64,000 bases of DNA, taken from contig CAWIFM010000009.1 in assembly GCA_963835525.1 (NCBI GenBank), positions 124,001 to 188,000 of the forward strand, in the 5' to 3' direction. The DNA is from DASSUW01 sp963835525. Lineage in GTDB: Bacteria > Actinomycetota > Thermoleophilia > Solirubrobacterales > Solirubrobacteraceae. This document shows, piece after piece, positions 1 through 7,682 of this stretch (position 1 is its first letter; the number at the start of each line of letters is the position of its first letter). The notes below the pieces were generated by a model. The model saw nothing but the letters and a program-made list of their open reading frames with translations, was not told where the DNA came from and ran no database searches. Both the position numbers and the translations under genes were made by a program.

Positions 1-321
1 GGGCCCGACTGGGCGCGCGTGGCGGGCGCCTACGACCGCCTGCTCGGGGCGCAGGGCGGGCCCGTGGTGGCGCTCAACCGCGCGGTGGCGGTCGCCATGG
101 CGCGCGGCCCGGAGGCCGGGCTGGCGCTGATGGACGAGCTGGCCGGCGAGCTCGGCGACTATCACCTGCTGCACTCGGCGCGCGCCGACCTGCTGCGCCG
201 GCTCGGCCGCCGCGACGAGGCCTCCGTCGCGTACGAGCGCGCGCTCGCCCTCGCCGCCAATCCTGTCGAGCGCGCGTTCCTCGAGCGGCGGCTGGCCGAG
301 CTCAGGCGTCCATCAGGGTGA
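1..321 (+). CDS. ECF42-type RNA polymerase sigma factor, C-terminal part
   Basis: The reading frame is open from base 1, so only the last 106 residues are present. They form the helical repeat tail (VALNRAVAVAMARGPEAGL, YHLLHSARADLLRRLGR, EASVAYERALALA) typical of ECF42-type sigma factors (DUF6596/SigJ-like annotations), in which a TPR-like C-terminal extension follows sigma regions 2 and 4. The DNA-binding regions lie outside the window. Such sigmas usually sit beside a YCII/DGPF-domain gene, which would be upstream and cannot be seen. The end overlaps the 3' end of the converging sigma gene by about 20 bases. Family assignment rests on the tail alone. Confidence 0.75.
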   Translation, partial: GPDWARVAGAYDRLLGAQGGPVVALNRAVAVAMARGPEAGLALMDELAGELGDYHLLHSARADLLRRLGRRDEASVAYERALALAANPVERAFLERRLAELRRPSG

Positions 322-1136
322 GCGCCTCCTCGTGACCATGGAGGCGCTGGCGCAGCTTGTTGCGGATGCCGGAGTGCAGCTGCGAGACGCGTGACTCGGT
401 GACGCCCATCACCTCGCCCACCTCGCGCAGCGTGAGGTGCTTGACGTAGAGGAGGATGCAGATCTCCTGCTCGCGCGTGTTGAGCGTGTCGAACGCCTCG
501 CGGAAGGCGCGCTTGGTGTCGCCGAGCATGGCCGCGTGCTCCGGCCGAAGGCGCTCGTCGCCGGACTCGATCAGCTCGACGCGCTCGACGCCGCCCTCGT
601 CGTCGGCCGCCTCGGTCGCCGTGGCGTTGAGCGACCCGACGTCGGCGCGGATGAGGTCGGCGCGGTGGGCGCGCAGCTCCTCGACGCTGACCGCCAGCGC
701 GTCGGCGAGCTCGCCATCGCGCGGCTCGCGGCCGTGGATGGCGCGGAACGAGCGCGCGGCCTTGGCGACCTCGCGGTCGAACCGGCGGACCGACCGCGGC
801 GCCCAGTCCTGGCGGCGCAGCTCGTCGAGCACGGCGCCGTGGATGCGCGTCCACAGGAACTGCTCGAGCGTGGCGCCCTTGGCGGGGTCGTAGCGATCGA
901 TCGAGGTGATGAGCGCCTCGAGCCCGCGCGAGATGTAGTCGTCGGCCTCCTGGTGGGAGGGAACCTCGCGGATCTTGCGGTAGACGATGTGCTTGACCAG
1001 CGGCGCGTAGGTCATGATCAGCCGGTCCCGCAGCCGCGGATCGCCCGTCGCCTTGTACCGGCTTCCAGAGGGTCAGAGCCTCGACCTGCGAGAACCTCTT
1101 CGTCGCAGGCTTACGCGTTGTCGTCGCTGTCGACAC
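302..1136 (-). CDS. FliA/WhiG-family sigma factor with apparent one-base frameshift near its start
   Basis: The main frame (1015 down to 302, 237 residues) has sigma-70 regions 2 (QEADDYISRGLEALITSIDRYDP, LWTRIHGAVLDELRRQDW), 3 (SVRRFDREVAKAARSF) and 4 (LNTREQEICILLYVKHLTLREVGEVMGVTESRVSQLHS), as in the flagellar/sporulation FliA-WhiG group. The expected N-terminus is missing in this frame: upstream of Met-1015 the codons read YKATGDPRLRDRLI with no start before a stop at 1073-1075. The matching N-terminal segment (GTG at 1136, ending VEALTLWK) lies in another frame. Dropping one C at 1060/1061 joins them as LWK-RYKATGDP, the normal family sequence. The gene is therefore a pseudogene, a sequencing error, or shifted on purpose. 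No flagellar genes are nearby. Confidence 0.85.
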
Positions 1137-1165
1137 AGTGTCGGGATGCCCGGCCCGGCCGGTCG

Positions 1166-2131
1166 TTACACCTCGACGCTAGCGGTTTGTCGGTCGGGTG
1201 CACGACCCACTTGCGAGCCGGGTCCGTCGTTGCCGCTCGCGAGGGCGGTTTCCAGGTCCTCGAGGCCGATCGGGCCCGCCGCCAGCGCGCGCCAGTTCAC
1301 GGCTCCCTCGGCCAGCAGCGCGAGCGCGCGGTCGACCTCCTCGGGCGCGTGGTGGAAGGCGCCGCGGAGGTCGAGCTCGTCGTAGTGGAGCGGGCGGGTG
1401 GGGAGGCTGGCGTCGCTGTCCGCCTTGCAGCCGCCGACGAAGACCACGCAGCCGCCGGGGGCGCAGGCCTGCACGGCGGCGCGCCAGGCGTCGGGCCGCC
1501 CGACGGCCTCGAACACGACGTCGTGGTCGGCGAGCCGCTCGGCGCTCATCGCGCCCGTCTCCTCGGCCTGGGCGCGGCGCTCGGCGTGGCGGTCGGCGAG
1601 CGTGACCGTGCGGCCCTCGGCGACCAGCAGCGCGGCGAGCATCTGGCCCATCGGGCCGCCGCCGAGCACGCCCACGTCGGGCGCGACCTGCTTGTCGGGC
1701 GCGCGGGCGATCGCGTGGACGGCGGCGGCGAGCGGCTCCGCCATCGCGGCGGCGGCCGGGTCGAGCCCGTCCGGCACGGCGTGCAGCGCCGCCTCGGGCG
1801 CGGCGATCCGCTCGGCGAAGCCGCCGAAGATCCAGCGCGGCTCGCGGCAGATCTGCGGGCGGCCGGCGAGGCAGGAGCGGCAGGCGCCGCAGGCCACGGA
1901 GTCGCCGACCAGCACGCGCTCGCCGGTGTCCTCGCGCACGCCGCAGGTCTCGTGGCCGAACACCGCCGGGTAGGGGCCGAGCAGCGGGTGCCCGCGGCGC
2001 CAGGTCTTGACGTCGGTCCCGCAGGTGGTCGCCGTCTCGACGCGCACAAGCACCTCGCCGGGGCCGGGCACGGGGTCGGCGACCTCGAGCACGCGCAGGT
2101 CCTCGAGGCCGAAGAGCATGGCCGCCTTCAC
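1166..2131 (-). CDS. Zinc-dependent medium-chain dehydrogenase (second of pair)
   Basis: A 321-residue member of the alcohol/threonine/sorbitol dehydrogenase (MDR) superfamily. The catalytic-zinc motif TTCGTD and GHE (in VFGHETCG) are present, the structural-zinc lobe has the four cysteines of CGACRSCLAGRPQIC, and the NAD(P) fold has GVLGGGPMGQM. The start is taken as GTG in a GTGA overlap with the stop of the upstream dehydrogenase, so the two are translationally coupled. It is the last gene of the minus-strand mtnA operon. The substrate cannot be told from sequence; the context suggests a sugar phosphate or polyol from methylthioribose or deoxyribose salvage. Seen: motifs. Inferred: pathway. 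Confidence 0.88.
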   Translation of the reverse strand: MKAAMLFGLEDLRVLEVADPVPGPGEVLVRVETATTCGTDVKTWRRGHPLLGPYPAVFGHETCGVREDTGERVLVGDSVACGACRSCLAGRPQICREPRWIFGGFAERIAAPEAALHAVPDGLDPAAAAMAEPLAAAVHAIARAPDKQVAPDVGVLGGGPMGQMLAALLVAEGRTVTLADRHAERRAQAEETGAMSAERLADHDVVFEAVGRPDAWRAAVQACAPGGCVVFVGGCKADSDASLPTRPLHYDELDLRGAFHHAPEEVDRALALLAEGAVNWRALAAGPIGLEDLETALASGNDGPGSQVGRAPDRQTASVEV

Positions 2132-3090
2132 GGCACGACCACGGCCTTCAGCGCGCGCCCGCTGCGCTGCGCCTCCAGCGCCGCGCCGGTCCGCTCGAGC
2201 GGGAAGCGCTCGGTGATCAGCTCGTCCACGGGCACCGCGCCGCGGCGCAGCAGCTCGAGCGCCGCGCGCATGTCGGCAGGGCCGGCCGACCAGCTCGCCG
2301 TCACGCGCAGCTCGCGCGAGAACACCGTCCAGCCGTCGACGCCGAGCGGATCGCCCGGCGCCGGCGGCGCGTAGAGGCACAGCGCGCCGCCGGGCGCCAG
2401 CGCCTCGGCGGCGCCCGCGATCGCCTGCGGGCTCTCGGTGCACACGATCGCCACGTCGACGGGCTCGTTGCCGTGCGCCGTCGCGCCCCAGGCCTCGGCG
2501 CGGGCGAGCCGCTCGCCGTCCGGCTCGCGCACCCACACGGCCTCGACGCCGCGCGCGTGCGCCGCTGCCACGTGCAGCAGCCCGCTGCAGCCGGCGCCCA
2601 CCACGAGCAGGCTGTCGCCCGGCCGGATCCCCGCCCGCTCCTGGGCGCGCAGGGCGCAGCCGAGCGGCTCGGTCACGGTGGCCGCCACCGGGTCGAGGCC
2701 GTCGAGCGGGAGCAGCTCGTCCACCAGGTCGGGCTCGATCCGCACGTACTCGGCGAAGCCGCCGGGATCGAGGCCGGTGCCGCGGAAGCGCTCGCACAGC
2801 GTCTCGTGGCCGTGCAGGCAGCGGCGGCACTCGCCGCACGGCGCGTGGTGGTGGATCGCCACGCGGTCGCCGACCGCCACGCCGGTCACCTCGCGCCCGA
2901 TCTCCACGACCTCGCCCGCGGGCTCGTGCCCGAGCACGGCGGGCAGCTTGCGGCTCACGTACCAGCCGACGTCCGAGCCGCAGGTGGCGCACGCCAGCAC
3001 GCGGCACACCACGTCGCCCGGCCCGCAGACCGGGTCCGGGCGCTCCTCGATCCGGGTGTCCTCGAGCGAAACGGTGAAGGCGACCCTCAC
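2128..3090 (-). CDS. Zinc-dependent medium-chain dehydrogenase (first of pair)
   Basis: A 320-residue MDR-superfamily oxidoreductase, paralogous to the next gene. It has ATCGSD and LGHEPAGEVVEIG for the catalytic zinc, four cysteines in CGECRRCLHGHETLC for the structural zinc, and a Rossmann glycine motif in LVVGAGCSGLLH. The GTG start at 3090 sits in a GTGA overlap with the mtnA stop; a longer start at 3156 would run back into mtnA and is rejected. Placement directly after mtnA in a coupled operon suggests it acts on a product of, or a compound related to, the MtnA reaction. The substrate is unknown. Confidence 0.88.
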   Translation of the reverse strand: MRVAFTVSLEDTRIEERPDPVCGPGDVVCRVLACATCGSDVGWYVSRKLPAVLGHEPAGEVVEIGREVTGVAVGDRVAIHHHAPCGECRRCLHGHETLCERFRGTGLDPGGFAEYVRIEPDLVDELLPLDGLDPVAATVTEPLGCALRAQERAGIRPGDSLLVVGAGCSGLLHVAAAHARGVEAVWVREPDGERLARAEAWGATAHGNEPVDVAIVCTESPQAIAGAAEALAPGGALCLYAPPAPGDPLGVDGWTVFSRELRVTASWSAGPADMRAALELLRRGAVPVDELITERFPLERTGAALEAQRSGRALKAVVVP

Positions 3091-4094
3091 GCCACCCTCG
3101 CGACCGTCTCGGTCGTGACGGGCGACGCTGCGCCGCGCTCGGTGACCAGCGCCCACACGAGCTCGGCGGGAGTGACGTCGAACGCCGGGTTGCGGCAGGG
3201 CGTGCCCTCGACGGTCAGCAGCGCGCCGCCCGCGGCGCGGACCTCGCCGGCGTCACGCTCCTCGATCTCGATCTCGTCGCCGCTCGCCAGCCGCAGGTCG
3301 ACCGAGGAGGAAGGGCCGGCGGCCATGAACGGCACGCCCGCCGCGCCCGCCGCGAGCGCCAGGCCGTAGGTGCCGACCTTGTTCGCCACGTCGCCGTTGG
3401 CCGCCACGCGGTCGAAGCCGGTGACCACGGCCTGCGCGGCGCCGGTGCGCAGCAGGCCGGGGGCGGCGGCGTCGACCAGCAGGGCGTGCTCGATCCCGAG
3501 CCGGGCCAGCTCCCAGACCGTCAGCCGCGCGCCCTGGAGCAGCGGCCGCGCCTCGCAGGCCAGCACGGACACCTCGCGGCGGCCGGCCAACTCGGCGATC
3601 ACGCCGAGCCCGGTGCCGCGGCCGGAGGCGGCGAGCGCCCCGGAGTTGCAGTGCGTCATCACCGTGACCGGGCCGGCGGGCAGCACGGCCTCGAGCGCGT
3701 CGGCGCCGTGGCGCGCCAGCGCCGCGCTGGCCGCCTCGTCCTCGCGCTGGATCGCCTCCGCCTCCTCGCGCGCCCGCTCCGGCCCGGCGGCCACGACGCG
3801 CTCGACCGCCCAGGAGAGGTTGCGCGCGGTGGGCCGGGCGCCGGCGAGCAGCGCCGCGGCTGGCTCGAGCGCCGCGGGGTCGCGTGCGACCTCCATCGCC
3901 AGCCCGTAGGCGGCCGCGACGCCGATCAGCGGGGCGCCCCGGACGGCGAGCCGGCGGATCGCCTCGGCCGTGTCGGCGGCGCCGTGCAGCGTGATGACGA
4001 CCTCCTCGGCGGGCAGCCGCGTCTGGTCGAGGATGTGCAGCGCCTCGCCGTCCCAGCGCAGCGGCGATATGTGCAGACGAGGAGAGGCGGTCAT
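3087..4094 (-). CDS. mtnA: S-methyl-5-thioribose-1-phosphate isomerase
   Basis: 335 residues, normal for the family. MtnA converts the aldose methylthioribose-1-phosphate to the ketose in methionine salvage; close relatives act on 5-deoxyribose-1-phosphate or ribose-1,5-bisphosphate. The start region has RWDGEALHILDQTRLP, the catalytic Cys lies at about 149 in MTHCNSGALA, and the catalytic Asp at about 228 in VVTGFDRVAANGDVANKVGTY. ATG 4094 is preferred; an upstream alternative (4118) would overlap the divergent ABC gene. No MtnB, MtnC, MtnD or MtnK is visible here; two zinc dehydrogenases follow instead, so the downstream chemistry may differ from the classical salvage pathway. Confidence 0.92.
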   Translation of the reverse strand: MTASPRLHISPLRWDGEALHILDQTRLPAEEVVITLHGAADTAEAIRRLAVRGAPLIGVAAAYGLAMEVARDPAALEPAAALLAGARPTARNLSWAVERVVAAGPERAREEAEAIQREDEAASAALARHGADALEAVLPAGPVTVMTHCNSGALAASGRGTGLGVIAELAGRREVSVLACEARPLLQGARLTVWELARLGIEHALLVDAAAPGLLRTGAAQAVVTGFDRVAANGDVANKVGTYGLALAAGAAGVPFMAAGPSSSVDLRLASGDEIEIEERDAGEVRAAGGALLTVEGTPCRNPAFDVTPAELVWALVTERGAASPVTTETVARVA

Positions 4095-4111
4095 CGGGCA
4101 CGATGCTAGTG

Positions 4112-4948
4112 ATGCCACCCCCGCTCCAGGCGACGGATCTGCACAAGTCGTACGGGTCGATCCAGGCTCTCAAGGGCGTCAGCCTCGAGGTCGGCGACGG
4201 CGAGCTCTTCGGGCTGCTCGGACCCAACGGCGCCGGCAAGTCGACGCTCGTCAAGATCGCGTGCGGGCTGGTCCGCCCGACCAGCGGCGAGGCGAGGCTT
4301 GCCGGCGCGCCCGCCGGCTCGGAGGAGGCCCACCGCGCGCTCGGCTACCTCGCCGAGCTGTTCCGCTTCCCCGACTGGCTGACCGCCGACGAGCTGCTCG
4401 GCATGCACCAGCGCCTCGCGAGGTCGGACGGCGGCGCCCGCGAGCGCGACCGGCTGCTCGAATCCGTGGGCCTCACCGAGGCGGCCACGCGACGAGTCGG
4501 CGCCATGTCCAAGGGCATGCAGCAGCGGCTGGGGATCGCGCAGGCGATGATCGGCAGCCCGCGCGTGCTGCTGCTCGACGAGCCGACGAGCGCGCTCGAC
4601 CCGGCCGGCCGGCGCACCGTGCGCCGGCTGCTCGAGGAGCTGCGCGAGCGCGGCGTGTCCGTGCTGCTGAACTCGCACCTGCTGTCGGAGGTCGAGCTCG
4701 TCTGCGACCGCGTGGCGATCATCGCGCGCGGCGAGGTGGTGTCGGCCGGTACGCCCGAGGAGCTGAGTCGCCCGAGCGGGGTCGAGGTGGAGACCAGCTC
4801 CGGCAAGCGCCTGTTCGAGCTCGCCGGCCGCGACGAGGTGCCGGGCATCGTGCGCGACCTCGTGGCCGCCGGCGAGGAGGTCTACGGCGTGCAGGTGCTG
4901 CGCTCGTCGCTCGAGGACGCCTACCTGGAGGCGGTGGGCGAGACATGA
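4112..4948 (+). CDS. ABC transporter ATP-binding protein (multidrug/Nat type)
   Basis: 278 residues. Walker A is LLGPNGAGKST, the signature is MSKGMQQRLGIAQAM (a variant of LSGGQ seen in exporter ATPases), and Walker B is VLLLDEPTSALDP, followed by the H-loop in LLNSHLLSEVE. The C-terminal about 65 residues form the extra domain common in ABC-2 exporter ATPases. ATG 4112 is preferred over 4103. The start is only 17 bases from the divergent mtnA start, leaving almost no space for separate promoters. It overlaps the permease gene by ATGA, forming a two-gene exporter of unknown cargo. Confidence 0.9.
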   Translation: MPPPLQATDLHKSYGSIQALKGVSLEVGDGELFGLLGPNGAGKSTLVKIACGLVRPTSGEARLAGAPAGSEEAHRALGYLAELFRFPDWLTADELLGMHQRLARSDGGARERDRLLESVGLTEAATRRVGAMSKGMQQRLGIAQAMIGSPRVLLLDEPTSALDPAGRRTVRRLLEELRERGVSVLLNSHLLSEVELVCDRVAIIARGEVVSAGTPEELSRPSGVEVETSSGKRLFELAGRDEVPGIVRDLVAAGEEVYGVQVLRSSLEDAYLEAVGET

Positions 4949-5799
4949 GTGGCGCGCTCGTGATCGCGACCTTCGCCCTGCGCGAGTCGGTGCGCCGGCG
5001 GGTGTTCACCGTCGTCGGGCTGCTCACGCTCGCCTTCCTCGCGCTCTACGGGCTCGGCACGTGGCAGCTGTTCACGTCCGTCGACGAGTTCGAGGAGCCG
5101 ATCGAGGGCATCGACGCGCGCACCGTAGCGGGCGCGACGATCCTCGGCCTGGCGATGTTCGCCACGCTCTTCCTCGGCACCATCCTCGCCGTCTTCCTCA
5201 CGCTCGGCGCGGTCCGCGGCGACGCCGAGCGCGGTCTGCTGCAGCCCGTGCTGGTGCGGCCGCTGCGGCGGCGCACGGTGCTGGCCGGCCGCTTCGCCGC
5301 GGCCGCCGCGGTGACCGGGCTCTACGTGATCTTCGTGTTCCTCGCGACCGCGGCGATCACCAAGGCGTTCAGCGGCTGGTGGCCCGACAACACGGTCGCG
5401 CCGGCGCTCGAGCTGGCGGCCGCCGTCGCCGTCCTCTCGGCGCTGTCGCTCGCCGGCTCCGTGCTGCTCTCCGCCAACGCCAACGGCATCGCGGTCTTCA
5501 TGCTCTTCGGCGCCGGGCTGACGGCCGGGCTGCTCGGCCAGATCGGCGAGGCGCTCGGCTCGCGCACGCTCGACCGCGTCGCCGACATCGTGAGCTGGGT
5601 GCTGCCCTTCGAGGCGCTCTACCAGGCCGCCCTGGCCGCCATCACCTCCGACACCGTCGGCTTCACCCGGCTCGCCATCAGCCTCGGGCCGTTCGGCGGC
5701 GCCGAGGAGGCCGGGCCGCTGCTGTGGCCGTGGACCGTGGCGTACCTGGCGCTGCTCGCCGTGGCGGCCTCGGCCGCCTTCGCCCGGCGCGACCTGTGA
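4945..5799 (+). CDS. ABC-2 type transporter permease
   Basis: 284 residues with about six hydrophobic segments: one near the N-terminus (VFTVVGLLTLAFLALYGLG), then ATILGLAMFATLFLG, a pair in the middle, and a final one before the terminal FARRDL. The cytoplasmic stretch GDAERGLLQPVLVRPLRRRTVLAGRF is typical of ABC-2/NatB-like permeases. The ATG overlaps the ATPase stop (ATGA), so the two subunits are made together. The cargo cannot be predicted. Confidence 0.88.
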   Translation: MSGALVIATFALRESVRRRVFTVVGLLTLAFLALYGLGTWQLFTSVDEFEEPIEGIDARTVAGATILGLAMFATLFLGTILAVFLTLGAVRGDAERGLLQPVLVRPLRRRTVLAGRFAAAAAVTGLYVIFVFLATAAITKAFSGWWPDNTVAPALELAAAVAVLSALSLAGSVLLSANANGIAVFMLFGAGLTAGLLGQIGEALGSRTLDRVADIVSWVLPFEALYQAALAAITSDTVGFTRLAISLGPFGGAEEAGPLLWPWTVAYLALLAVAASAAFARRDL

Positions 5800-5819
5800 G
5801 CTCCGGCCGCAGCCGGCGG

Positions 5820-6383
5820 TCACGACTCCGAAGCGCCGGCCATGGGCTCGGGGGCGCCGGCGAACCGCCGGTGCCGCCCGAGCAGCGTGCCGACGGCGGC
5901 GATGACCGGGAACAGGAAGCGGCGGACGGGCGCGGGCGCCTCGAGGATCTCGAACTCGACGCGGTAGCGGTGCGAGAGGTAGGCGGCGTCGAAGATCCCC
6001 GGGCGCTTGCCTCCGTGGCGCTGCGTCGACGCGAAGATCTCGCCCAGGAAGTACTCCACGTTGCCGGGCGGACGGATCACGCCGCTGCACACGAGCTCGT
6101 CGTCGCCGGCGTTCCAGAAGCGGTGCCCGTCGCCGGCCGGGAAGGTGACGGACTCGCCCGGGCGGGCGATCTGCTCGGGCTGCCCGCTGCGCTGGTAGCC
6201 GAGCGTGCCGCGCTCGACGGTCAGGCTCTCCTCCTGTAGGTGGTGGACGTGCATCGGCGGCCCGGCGCCCGGCGCCACCGTGTTGTCACCCACCAGGTAC
6301 TCGCCTCGCTCGTCCGTGCGGCGCGCGACGAAGGTCAGCCGCTCTCCGCCGCCGTTGTCGATCGTGTGCGGGTAGGCGGTCAT
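5820..6383 (-). CDS. Cupin-domain protein
   Basis: 187 residues with a single cupin core at about residues 30-110. The first metal motif is PPMHVHHLQEE; the second is weaker (GDGHRFWNAGDDE). A C-terminal tail of about 60 residues contains a hydrophobic stretch (FLFPVIAAVGTLLG), which may be a membrane anchor. The start overlaps the stop of the upstream membrane protein (TGATG), so the pair is coupled and both probably answer to the divergent TetR regulator. The enzymatic activity is unknown; small-molecule binding is equally possible. Confidence 0.8.
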   Translation of the reverse strand: MTAYPHTIDNGGGERLTFVARRTDERGEYLVGDNTVAPGAGPPMHVHHLQEESLTVERGTLGYQRSGQPEQIARPGESVTFPAGDGHRFWNAGDDELVCSGVIRPPGNVEYFLGEIFASTQRHGGKRPGIFDAAYLSHRYRVEFEILEAPAPVRRFLFPVIAAVGTLLGRHRRFAGAPEPMAGASES

Positions 6384-7006
6384 CAGGCGTGCGCGGGGGC
6401 CGGGGTGAGCTGGCGGGCGCGGCGGGTCCCCGCCACCACGGCCCAGATCGCCAGGCCCGCGGACCCCGCGAAGAGCGGCGAGAGCTCGGAGTTCTCGGTG
6501 AGCGCGATCGCCGGTCCGGCGAGCGCGAAGGCGAGGCCGCCGACGACGGCGAGCGCCGTCACGAGCCTGCCGGCGTCCAGCTCGCCGCTGCGGGCGCCGA
6601 CCAGCGCGAGCGCGGCCAAGGAGAGCCCGGCCAGCGGCGTCGACACGGCCTGAAGCGTCGTGTGGACATCGGTGAGTGATGCCTCGGACGCCGCCAGCAG
6701 GTGCGGCACCGACTCCATCGCGGCGAACGCCGCGCCGACGGCGGCGATCCGGCCGAGTACGCGCAGACTGCCGTTCGCCAACGCCGCGAGCGACACGGCG
6801 AGGACGACGAAGCCGGCCATGGTCAGCAGGTGCGAGAGGGACCAGGCCGAGCTCTCGAACATGCCGGCCAGCCCCTGGTCGAACTCGAGGCTGGTATCGA
6901 CGCGCGGGTGCAGGACCCCGCCGGCGCCGATCAACAGGCCGGCGACGGCGAGGCCGATCGCGCCGGTGGAGGAGGGAGAGTTCACGGTTGCGCTCCTGGG
7001 TTGCAT
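6383..7006 (-). CDS. Polytopic membrane protein, unknown function
   Basis: 207 residues with about six hydrophobic segments (AIGLAVAGLLIGAGGVLHP, LSHLLTMAGFVVLAVSLAALA, IAAVGAAFAAM, LAGLSLAALALVGA, LVTALAVVGGLAFALAG, FAGSAGLAIWAVVAG). No catalytic motif is recognised. ATG 7006 fits the promoter placed at 7050-7022; longer starts would run through that promoter. It lies upstream of and overlaps the cupin gene. Divergent arrangement with a TetR gene suggests TetR-controlled expression. Confidence 0.75.
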   Translation of the reverse strand: MQPRSATVNSPSSTGAIGLAVAGLLIGAGGVLHPRVDTSLEFDQGLAGMFESSAWSLSHLLTMAGFVVLAVSLAALANGSLRVLGRIAAVGAAFAAMESVPHLLAASEASLTDVHTTLQAVSTPLAGLSLAALALVGARSGELDAGRLVTALAVVGGLAFALAGPAIALTENSELSPLFAGSAGLAIWAVVAGTRRARQLTPAPAHA

Positions 7007-7029
7007 GCGAGAACGGAGCGACTTATACT
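7001..7029 (+). promoter_or_regulatory. Sigma-70-type promoter for the TetR gene
   Basis: TTGCAT (7001-7006) and TATACT (7024-7029) are separated by 17 bases. The expected transcript start is about 7036, only 8 bases before the ATG at 7044, so the mRNA would be nearly leaderless. The -35 box covers the start codon of the opposing gene. Confidence 0.6.
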
Positions 7030-7050
7030 GGAACAGCGTTCTAATGACAA
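7022..7050 (-). promoter_or_regulatory. Sigma-70-type promoter for the membrane protein-cupin operon
   Basis: On the minus strand TTGTCA (7050-7045) and TATAAG (7027-7022) are 17 bases apart, close to consensus. The expected start is near 7015, about 8 bases before the ATG at 7006. The palindrome at 7031-7041 lies in the spacer, where a bound repressor would block both divergent promoters. Confidence 0.6.
7031..7041. promoter_or_regulatory. Candidate TetR operator
   Basis: GAAC-AGC-GTTC is a perfect inverted repeat with a 3-base centre. It lies inside the minus-strand promoter spacer and just after the plus-strand -10 box. Its position between a TetR gene and its divergent neighbour makes it the likely operator, though its arms are short for a full TetR site. 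Confidence 0.45.
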
Positions 7051-7682
7051 GTACATCGTCCCCGAAACCTGATAGGCGTTCCAGCCTGCGTGCCCGCCAC
7101 GCCGAGGTCACGCGGTCGGCGATCCTCGAGGCCGCCCGCCGCCTGTTCGCCGAGCAGGGGTACGCGGCCACGGCGGTCCGGCCGATCGCCGAGGAGGCCG
7201 GCGTCGCCGTCCAGACGCTCTACACGGCGTTCGGCTCGAAGCAGGGCCTGCTGCTGGCGCTCGTCGACACGGTCAGTGCCCAGGCCCAGTCGCAGGAGCT
7301 GGGAGACCGGATCGTTCGCAGCGACGATCCGCGCGAGATGGTCGAGCTCGCCGCGCGGATCCGCCGCCGGACCCTCGAGCTCGGCGGCGACGTCGTGGCG
7401 ACCTTCCGCGAGGGCGCGGCCGGCGACCCGGACGTGGCGGCCGCCTACGAGGAGACCCACCGCCGGACGCGCGCGGGGATCGGGCGGTTCTGCGCGCGGC
7501 TGCAAGCCGTCGGTGCGCTGCGCCCGGGGCTGACGCACCAGCGCGCCGTCGACCAGGTGGCCGCCATGTTCTCCGCCGAGGTCTATGAAGAGCTCACAGG
7601 CCCCCGCTCGGGTTGGACGCCCGACGAGTACGAGCGCTGGCTGTTCGAGCGCCTGTCGGAGATCTTGCTCGGCGCGGACTAG
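7044..7682 (+). CDS. TetR/AcrR family transcriptional regulator
   Basis: 212 residues. The N-terminal helix-turn-helix (about residues 22-68) is typical: RSAILEAARRLFAEQGYAAT, then VRPIAEEAGVAVQTLYTAFGSKQGLL. The C-terminal ligand domain is TetR_C-like, ending in WTPDEYERWLFERLSEILLG. ATG 7044 is chosen because it follows directly after the promoter; longer open frames run back through the opposing gene. It probably represses itself and the divergent membrane protein-cupin pair. Confidence 0.88.
   Translation: MTSTSSPKPDRRSSLRARHAEVTRSAILEAARRLFAEQGYAATAVRPIAEEAGVAVQTLYTAFGSKQGLLLALVDTVSAQAQSQELGDRIVRSDDPREMVELAARIRRRTLELGGDVVATFREGAAGDPDVAAAYEETHRRTRAGIGRFCARLQAVGALRPGLTHQRAVDQVAAMFSAEVYEELTGPRSGWTPDEYERWLFERLSEILLGAD

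Noticed and set aside
1128..1140. TGTCGACA palindrome near the sigma start as an operator
   Set aside because: It overlaps the GTG start codon region and is a common GC-rich hexamer (SalI site) extended by chance.
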